Positions 28,308 to 32,964 of a stretch of DNA of 32,964 nt are shown here, piece after piece. The stretch is taken from contig DASYAE010000113.1 of NCBI GenBank assembly GCA_036501535.1, positions 1-32,964 of the forward strand, read 5' to 3'. This DNA is from DASYAE01 sp036501535 (GTDB lineage: Bacteria; Actinomycetota; Actinomycetes; Streptomycetales; Catenulisporaceae). Under the pieces are notes generated by a model. That model was not told where the DNA came from and made no database searches. It saw only the letters and a program-made list of their open reading frames with translations. The translations under genes and the position numbers were made by a program. How positions within the stretch are numbered: position 1 is the first letter of the stretch; every line of letters starts with the position of its first letter.

Positions 28308-28313
28308 CAGAAT
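28308..28313 (+). promoter_or_regulatory. Candidate leaderless promoter -10 (CAGAAT) for the M48 protease
   Basis: CAGAAT is followed by GCGGCG and the GTG at 28320. A CTGGCA at 28284-28289 gives a partial -35 with an 18-nt spacer. The pair is fair but not strong. Confidence 0.4.
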
Positions 28314-28319
28314 GCGGCG

Positions 28320-29669
28320 GTGGGGATTTCAACACAGGGGGCGCCAGCCGGCGCGCAGCCGGCGACCACGGCGTATCAGTGCCCGGGGTGCGGGTGGACC
28401 GGCCGGTTCGACTCCCGGCTCCCGTGCTGGTGCGAGAGCTGCGGGCACAACGCGGACCCGCTGGCACCGGAGCCGGAGAGCGGCCGGAAGGCACGGGCCG
28501 AGGCCAGGCGCCGGGCAAAGGCAGAGGCCTTATACGAGCGGCTGCGCGGCACGGAGAACCTGAGGCCCACGACGGCGTTGGGCGTCGCGGTCACCGCGCT
28601 CTCGACCGTGGTGCACCTCGTCACGCTCTGCCTGCCGGTCACCGCGGTGCTGCTCGTCATCGGGACGCACAAGGCGCCGTGGGCCTGGGTCCTGGGCGTG
28701 CTCGCGGTCCTCAGCGCGATCGCGGTCAGGCCGAGGTTCGGCGCGATGCTGCGCGGGCCTAAGAAGAAAGGCGGATGGATCCGCGCGCAGGACGCGCCGC
28801 TTTTCTTCGCGCTGCTGGGGAAATGCGCCGCGGCGCTCAAGGCGCCCGTCCCCGACCAGGTCCGGTTCGACACGCGGTTCAACGCGGCGACCGCGCGCTT
28901 CGGCCTGAAGCAGCGCACGTATCTGCTTCTCGGCGTCCCGTTCTGGCAGGTCATCGACGGTCAGCAGCGCATCGCCGTGCTCGGGCACGAACTCGGCCAC
29001 CAGGTCAACGGCGACACCACGCACGGCCTCTGGGCGGCCGGCGCCCGCCGGTCGCTGGCCGAGTGGATGAGGCTGCTGGACCCGCGGGAGACCGGCTTCG
29101 AGCGGCAGTCGCGGCGGCGCACGGCCTACCGTCGCAGGGGAAACGGGGCCGCGGGACTGGCCTCGGTACTCGCGCCGATCGTGATGATCCTGCTGCTCGG
29201 CCCGTTCTTCCTGGTCTGCTACGGCTGCCTGCGGCTGCTGACCCGGCTGGACCTCTCCAGCGGGCAGCGGGCCGAGTACCTGGCCGACGAGCTCGGCGCC
29301 CGGCTCGGCTCGACGAAGGCCGCGGTCGGCGCGTGGGACCGGCTGGCGCTGAGCGAGTCCGTGCGCCACTTCCTGGTCAACGCGCGCCGCATGGCGGACG
29401 GACGGCCGCTGTGGCCCGCGCTGCGCGACTACCTCGACTCGATCCCGGAGCACGAGAAGCGCCGCCGGGTCAAGGCGGACGAGCTGCGCGGCACCCGGGT
29501 CGACGCGACCCACCCGGCGACCTACCTGCGTCGCAGGCTCCTGCTGGAACGGCCGGAGCGGACGGCGCTGATCGAGGCCTCCGAGCAGGAGTGGGCCGCG
29601 ATCGACGCCGAGCTCAAGCCCTGGTACAACCGCGCCGCCGCGGCGATAATCCGCGACGCGCGCGGCTAA
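28320..29669 (+). CDS. M48 family zinc metalloprotease with N-terminal zinc ribbon
   Basis: A 449-aa membrane protease. The N terminus has a zinc-ribbon-like set of cysteines, Cys21/Cys24 (CPGCGW) and Cys38/Cys41 (CWCESCGHN). Two hydrophobic segments (about 80-145) follow, then the peptidase domain with VLGHELGHQVNGD (His223, Glu224, His227). A further membrane segment comes next (about 280-310, SVLAPIVMILLLGPFFLVCYG). AEYLADELGARL carries the third zinc ligand Glu319. It resembles HtpX-like proteases that work at the inner face of the membrane; substrates are unknown. I chose the GTG at 28320 because the CAGAAT/GTG spacing fits and the zinc ribbon starts 20 residues later. Confidence 0.88.
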   Translation: MGISTQGAPAGAQPATTAYQCPGCGWTGRFDSRLPCWCESCGHNADPLAPEPESGRKARAEARRRAKAEALYERLRGTENLRPTTALGVAVTALSTVVHLVTLCLPVTAVLLVIGTHKAPWAWVLGVLAVLSAIAVRPRFGAMLRGPKKKGGWIRAQDAPLFFALLGKCAAALKAPVPDQVRFDTRFNAATARFGLKQRTYLLLGVPFWQVIDGQQRIAVLGHELGHQVNGDTTHGLWAAGARRSLAEWMRLLDPRETGFERQSRRRTAYRRRGNGAAGLASVLAPIVMILLLGPFFLVCYGCLRLLTRLDLSSGQRAEYLADELGARLGSTKAAVGAWDRLALSESVRHFLVNARRMADGRPLWPALRDYLDSIPEHEKRRRVKADELRGTRVDATHPATYLRRRLLLERPERTALIEASEQEWAAIDAELKPWYNRAAAAIIRDARG

Positions 29670-29705
29670 GAAGGTCGCCGCGCCGTGCAGCGGCACGCGC
29701 CCGGC

Positions 29706-29711
29706 TAAAGT
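29706..29711 (+). promoter_or_regulatory. Probable leaderless promoter -10 (TAAAGT)
   Basis: TAAAGT is followed by CGTCGC and the GTG start at 29718. There is no ribosome site between the upstream stop codon and this start. Confidence 0.45.
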
Positions 29712-29717
29712 CGTCGC

Positions 29718-30365
29718 GTGCAAGATCCTCTGACCGCCGAGACGACGGCGAACGGCCGCGACGGCGGCACGGCGGACCGCGTGGTGCGCCCCCGCGGCTG
29801 GGCGAAGACCGTCACGGACATCCTGTCGCCGGCGCACCTGGTGATCGCCCTGCCGCCGACCATCGGCTGGCACGCGACGTATCCGGGCACCGCGGGCCTT
29901 TGGTGGGGCGCGTTCTGCTCGGGCCTGGCCGGCGGCGTGCCGTACGGGTTCGTGCTCTGGGGCGTGCGTCGGCGGCGCTTCTCCGACATCCACATCAAGG
30001 CGCGGCGCGAGCGCTACGTCCCGATAATGGTGGCGGTGGCCGCGATGGGCCTATGCGTGGCAGTGCTCGTGTTAGGCGGTGCGCCGCGAGCGCTGGAGGC
30101 GCTGCTCGCGGCGCTGCTGTCCGCCATCGCGGTCGGCGGCGTGATCACCGTGCGGTGGAAGATCTCCGGGCACTCGTGCGCCGCGTCGGGCGCGGTCGGC
30201 ATCTGCGCGGTCTGCTTCGGGGCGTGGGTGCTCGCCTTCGCGCCGGTCGTGCTCGTGATCGGGGCGGCCCGGGTCCGGCTGCGCGACCACACGGCGGCGC
30301 AGGTGGCCGCCGGGATCGCGCTCGGCGCGATCGTTCCGCCGGCCGTGATGTACGCGCTGCTGTAG
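29718..30365 (+). CDS. PAP2-like membrane protein
   Basis: A 215-aa protein with about five or six membrane segments. The motif pair RWKISGHSCAASG (about 142-154) and ARVRLRDHTAAQVAAG (about 184-199) resembles the second and third signatures of PAP2 phosphatases (S-G-H and R-x5-H). The first signature (K-x6-R-P) is not clear, so activity is uncertain. Proteins of this layout are common in actinobacteria and are annotated as PA-phosphatase related. The start is GTG at 29718. It ends 1 nt before the convergent acetyltransferase gene. Confidence 0.75.
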   Translation: MQDPLTAETTANGRDGGTADRVVRPRGWAKTVTDILSPAHLVIALPPTIGWHATYPGTAGLWWGAFCSGLAGGVPYGFVLWGVRRRRFSDIHIKARRERYVPIMVAVAAMGLCVAVLVLGGAPRALEALLAALLSAIAVGGVITVRWKISGHSCAASGAVGICAVCFGAWVLAFAPVVLVIGAARVRLRDHTAAQVAAGIALGAIVPPAVMYALL

Positions 30366-30366
30366 G

Positions 30367-31233
30367 TCAGGCCGGCCCGTCCTGCGCGGTATATGAGAAC
30401 TCGTACGCGGCGAAGTCGGTCACCCGGACATACCCGACGCGCTGGTAGAGCCGGTTGCTGACGGGATTGGCCAGATCCGTGAACAGCACGACCTCCGTCG
30501 CGCCCGCGGCCCGCGCGGCCCGGCTCGCCTCGACCGTCGCGGCCGCCCCGTAACCGCGACCGCGCAGGTGGGCCGGGGTGTAGACCGGGTCCACCCGGAC
30601 CTGGCCGGCGACCACGGGAGTCGTCGCCGCCATCGAGACCGCCGTGCCGTCCAGGGTCTCGAAGAACGTGACGTTCCGGTCGGCGTAGCGGGTGTCGGCC
30701 CAGGAGGGGCCTCGTCCGACGGCGGCGGCGAAGTCGCGGTACCAGAGCCTGACCCGCTCGCTGTCCCCTTCGCCCGCCGCCCGGACCCGGCCCTCGGGGA
30801 ACGGCTCCGGCGGGATGAGCGTGCCCAGGCGGTACAGGCCGATCCGGTCGCGAAGCGTCGCCGTCGCGCCCGCGTGCCGCTGCCAGGCCTCGGCGAAGGC
30901 GGCGGCGGTGTCACTTTCCGCGCTGACGCCGGGAATGGGGCGGCCGAGGCCGGCCAGGCGGGCGGCGAGGACGTCGGCGTCCTCGGGGCCGAAGGGTGTG
31001 AGGATCAGGCGGCGGGGCGGGATGCGGTGGAAGGCGGCGCGCACCTCGCCCGCCTTCTCGAGCCAGCCGAAGACGGGGGCCTCGGCGCCGTCCGCGCCCG
31101 GCCCGCGCGTCCGCAGCGCCTCGGTGGCCGTCAACGTGACGGTGTGCAGGGCGGGGCGCGAGCGCAGGAAGCCCCCGGTCCGGGCGAGGAAGTCGTCGAG
31201 GTCTTCGGCGAGGTGCCAGTCGTCTGAGCGCAT
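30367..31233 (-). CDS. GNAT family N-acetyltransferase
   Basis: A 288-aa protein with a C-terminal GNAT domain. VRVDPVYTPAHLRGRGYGAAATVEA (about 209-233) is the acetyl-CoA-binding motif A, and FTDLANPVSNRLYQRVGYVRV (about 248-268) is motif B. The N-terminal ~150 residues are the divergent half typical of this 'predicted acetyltransferase' group. The substrate is unknown. The ATG at 31233 lacks a good ribosome site; AATCAT lies 5 nt upstream. It is divergent from the ArsR-type gene with a short shared region. Confidence 0.87.
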   Translation of the reverse strand: MRSDDWHLAEDLDDFLARTGGFLRSRPALHTVTLTATEALRTRGPGADGAEAPVFGWLEKAGEVRAAFHRIPPRRLILTPFGPEDADVLAARLAGLGRPIPGVSAESDTAAAFAEAWQRHAGATATLRDRIGLYRLGTLIPPEPFPEGRVRAAGEGDSERVRLWYRDFAAAVGRGPSWADTRYADRNVTFFETLDGTAVSMAATTPVVAGQVRVDPVYTPAHLRGRGYGAAATVEASRAARAAGATEVVLFTDLANPVSNRLYQRVGYVRVTDFAAYEFSYTAQDGPA

Positions 31234-31269
31234 GCCCCATGATTTCCCATGCCGCCGACAGGCCCCGCC

Positions 31270-31299
31270 TTGACGAAGCACTTAGGGAATTGGCAAACT
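31270..31299 (+). promoter_or_regulatory. Promoter for the ArsR gene (TTGACG-N18-CAAACT), leaderless spacing
   Basis: TTGACG at 31270-31275 is followed by an 18-nt spacer and CAAACT at 31294-31299. Six nt later comes GTG at 31306. It is the best complete -35/-10 pair in the right half of the window. The spacer holds a weak dyad (TTAGGGAATTGGCAAA) that could be an autoregulatory operator. Confidence 0.5.
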
Positions 31300-31305
31300 A
31301 CCGAA

Positions 31306-31608
31306 GTGCTCGACCTCGACGTGCTGAAAGCGCTGGGAAACGACAAGCGCCAGGCGATCCTGGCGTGGCTGCGCGACCCGGTCGCGCACTTCCCGCCGCA
31401 GCGCGACGGGGATCTGGTGCGCGACGGGGTGTGCTCGGTCTTCATCGCCGACAAGCTGGGCGTCAGCCAGCCGACCGCGAGCGAGCATCTGCGGCTGCTG
31501 GCCTCGACCGGCCTGCTGACCGCCACCAGGATCCGGCAGTGGACCTTCTACCGCCGCGACGAGGAGCGCATCGCCCAGGTGAAACGCATGCTCAGCGAGG
31601 AGTGGTGA
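31306..31608 (+). CDS. ArsR/SmtB-family winged-helix regulator
   Basis: A 100-aa protein if it starts at GTG 31306. The winged-helix domain reads LDLDVLKALGNDKRQAILAWL at the start (split: L-K-A-L-G-N-D-K-R-Q-A-I-L). FIADKLGVSQPTASEHLRLL is the recognition helix-turn-helix, and GLLTATRIRQWTFYRRDEERI is the wing. One cysteine (DGVCSVF) is seen, so a metal-binding pair is absent and a metal sensor is unlikely. An in-frame ATG at 31249 would add 19 residues, but the promoter at 31270-31299 lies inside that stretch. It probably autoregulates and controls the downstream deacylase gene (2 nt gap). Confidence 0.87.
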   Translation: MLDLDVLKALGNDKRQAILAWLRDPVAHFPPQRDGDLVRDGVCSVFIADKLGVSQPTASEHLRLLASTGLLTATRIRQWTFYRRDEERIAQVKRMLSEEW

Positions 31609-31610
31609 CC

Positions 31611-32138
31611 GTGACCGTGCCATCAGACGCCGCCGAAAGCACTGACAGCGCCGACGACGCGTACACGCGCCTCGTCTCAATACTCGATGAGGCCGGTGCG
31701 AAGTACCGGGTCATCGAGCACGAGCCCGAGGGCCGCACCGACGTGGTCAGCGGGTACCGCGGGCATCCCGTCGAGCAGGCGGCCAAGTGCCTCGTCGTGA
31801 TGGTCAAGATCGGCAAGCGCACGAGCCGCTACTTCCTGGCCGTGGTGCCCGGCGACCGCCGGGTGGATCTCAACGCGCTCAAGGCACTGGTCGAGGGCAC
31901 CTACGTCGCCTTCGCGTCGACCGACCGGGCCGAGGCGCTGGCCGGCAGCGTCAGCGGCACCATCCTGCCGTTCAGCTTCCACCCGGACCTCGAGCTCGTC
32001 GTGGACCCGGACCTGACGCGGCATCCGGAGATCTACTTCAACGCCGCGCGCCTCGACCGGTCGCTCGCCCTCGCCACCGAGGACTACCTGCGGCTCGCGA
32101 ACGCGCGGATCAGCCCGATCGCTGCCGCAGCGGGCTGA
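31611..32138 (+). CDS. YbaK/EbsC-type aminoacyl-tRNA deacylase
   Basis: A 175-aa protein of the YbaK/ProX family, which hydrolyses mischarged tRNAs such as Cys- or Ala-tRNA-Pro in trans. Seen motifs are YRVIEHEPEGRTDVVSG (about 25-41), HPVEQAAKCLVVMVKI with the conserved Lys (about 44-60), FLAVVPGDRRVDLNALK, SVSGTILPFSF, and PEIYFNAARLDRSLAL. The exact tRNA specificity cannot be told. The GTG at 31611 has GAGGAG 8 nt upstream; GTGs at 31602, 31605 and 31617 are in frame. It is co-transcribed with the ArsR gene by position. Confidence 0.88.
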   Translation: MTVPSDAAESTDSADDAYTRLVSILDEAGAKYRVIEHEPEGRTDVVSGYRGHPVEQAAKCLVVMVKIGKRTSRYFLAVVPGDRRVDLNALKALVEGTYVAFASTDRAEALAGSVSGTILPFSFHPDLELVVDPDLTRHPEIYFNAARLDRSLALATEDYLRLANARISPIAAAAG

Positions 32139-32147
32139 CAAGCCGAT

Positions 32148-32964
32148 TCACGCCGCCGCGTCGAGCTGCGCGACCGCGTCCGCGGGCAGCTCCAGGTCCG
32201 CCGCCGCGACGTTCTCGCGCAGGTGCGCCACCGACGAGGTGCCCGAGATGAGCACGATCGTCGCAGAACGCTGTAGGAGCCAGGCGAGCGCGACCTGCTG
32301 CGGCGAGGCGCCGAGCCGGGCGGCGACCGCGTTCAGCGTCTCGGACTGCAGCGGGCTGAAGCCGCCGAGCGGGAAGAACGGGGTGTACCCGATCCCCTCG
32401 GCGGCGCACCGGTCGACCAGCGCGTCGTCGTCCCGGCGGGCGAGGTTGTAGTAGTTCTGCACCGTCACGACCGACGCGATGGACTGCGCCTCGGTGAGCT
32501 GCTGCGCGGAGGCGGCGCTCAGGCCGAGGTGGCGGATCAGGCCGTCCTTCTGCAGTCCGGCCAGGACGGCGAACGGCTCGGCCACCGAATGCTCGGCGCC
32601 GCCCTCGGCCAGCCGCAGGTTGACGGCGTCGAGCGCGTCGACGCCGAGGTGCTCCAGGTTCTCGTGGACCTGTGCCCTGAGGTCGGCCGGCTCCAGCGAG
32701 GGGTTCCAGCTGCCGTCCGCGCCGCGGCGCGCGCCCACCTTGGTCACGATGCGCAGATCCGCCGGGTACGGGTGCAGCGCCTCGCGGATCAGCTCATTGA
32801 CGACGAAGGGCCCGTAGAAGTCGCTGGTGTCGATGTGGGTGACGCCGAGCGCGACGGCTTCGCGCAGCACTGCGACGGCCTGGCCGCGGTCCTTGGGCGG
32901 CCCGAACACGTTGGGTCCGGCCAGCTGCATGGCGCCGAAACCCATCCGGCTGATGGTGAGGCCG
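32148..32964 (-). CDS. Aldo/keto reductase (N-terminally incomplete in window)
   Basis: At least 270 aa of an NADPH-dependent aldo/keto reductase (TIM barrel). The visible part begins just before ISRMGFGAMQL, so the start lies beyond the right edge. Catalytic features are HIDTSDFYG (Asp and Tyr) and RIVTKVG (Lys). The usual catalytic His position reads DALDAVNLRL, so the typical His of D-x-x-x-x-H is Asn here, as in some members. VQNYYNLARR and the C-terminal cofactor-binding ISGTSSVAHLRENVAAA follow. The substrate is unknown. It converges with the YbaK gene with a 9-nt gap. Confidence 0.92.
   Translation of the reverse strand, partial: GLTISRMGFGAMQLAGPNVFGPPKDRGQAVAVLREAVALGVTHIDTSDFYGPFVVNELIREALHPYPADLRIVTKVGARRGADGSWNPSLEPADLRAQVHENLEHLGVDALDAVNLRLAEGGAEHSVAEPFAVLAGLQKDGLIRHLGLSAASAQQLTEAQSIASVVTVQNYYNLARRDDDALVDRCAAEGIGYTPFFPLGGFSPLQSETLNAVAARLGASPQQVALAWLLQRSATIVLISGTSSVAHLRENVAAADLELPADAVAQLDAAA

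Noticed and set aside
1..32964. CRISPR arrays, tRNA genes, insertion sequences, prophage or attachment sites
   Set aside because: I saw no regularly spaced identical repeats, no tRNA-like cloverleaf sequence, and no transposase or integrase motif in any frame.

Overview
This is a high-GC, gene-dense chromosomal window from an actinobacterium. Three things point there. The first is the actinobacterial-style rRNA leader at the left edge. The second is the backbone gene order aroE-mltG-ruvX-alaS-(85-aa membrane protein)-(DUF948 protein), plus aroC-aroK-aroB-aroQ-efp-nusB and rarA, which from memory resembles Streptomyces and Mycobacterium. The third is frequent GTG/TTG starts and probable leaderless genes. 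I cannot name a genus; a Streptomyces relative or a deep lineage such as Catenulisporales is possible but unproven. I see no insertion sequence, prophage, CRISPR array or tRNA.

Left block (1-5195, all minus strand): the first ~131 bases are the 5' end of a 16S rRNA gene. About 560 bp of rRNA leader and promoter region follow, containing a boxA-like antitermination site. Next comes a tight shikimate/translation operon, aroC-aroK-aroB-aroQ-efp-nusB, with 4-bp or smaller stop/start overlaps at most junctions. The operon runs in the same direction as the rRNA operon and straight into it. NusB, the boxA-binding antitermination factor, is therefore encoded directly upstream of an rRNA operon.

Middle block (5321-16820): a SAM hydroxide adenosyltransferase and a proline-rich 633-aa protein of unknown function on plus, then a GT9-like glycosyltransferase on minus. 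After these comes the conserved minus-strand series alaS-ruvX-mltG-aroE, preceded by two small membrane proteins (DUF6167-like and DUF948). AroE completes the set of shikimate enzymes seen here. MltG has an unusually long, low-complexity cytoplasmic tail.

Right block (17164-32964): mostly single-gene units of accessory type. They are four acetyltransferase or regulator genes, a TetR/MFS divergent pair with a palindromic operator, a macro-domain hydrolase, rarA, and a MurA paralogue with Asp in place of the catalytic Cys. Then come a HipA-like kinase with a DUF3037 partner, a membrane-anchored sulfite-oxidase-like molybdoenzyme with a histone-H1-like N-terminal tail, a HAD phosphatase, an M48 protease with a zinc ribbon, a PAP2-like membrane protein, an ArsR regulator with a YbaK deacylase, and a partial aldo/keto reductase. 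Many of these have a -10-like hexamer exactly 6-7 nt before the start codon and no Shine-Dalgarno sequence, suggesting leaderless mRNAs. The operonic housekeeping genes mostly have clear ribosome binding sites or overlapping starts.

The items most worth a second look are the nusB/rRNA adjacency, the HipA-DUF3037 pair, the Cys-to-Asp MurA paralogue, the H1-tailed molybdoenzyme, and the leaderless set. None is clearly a wholly new system on sequence reading alone.
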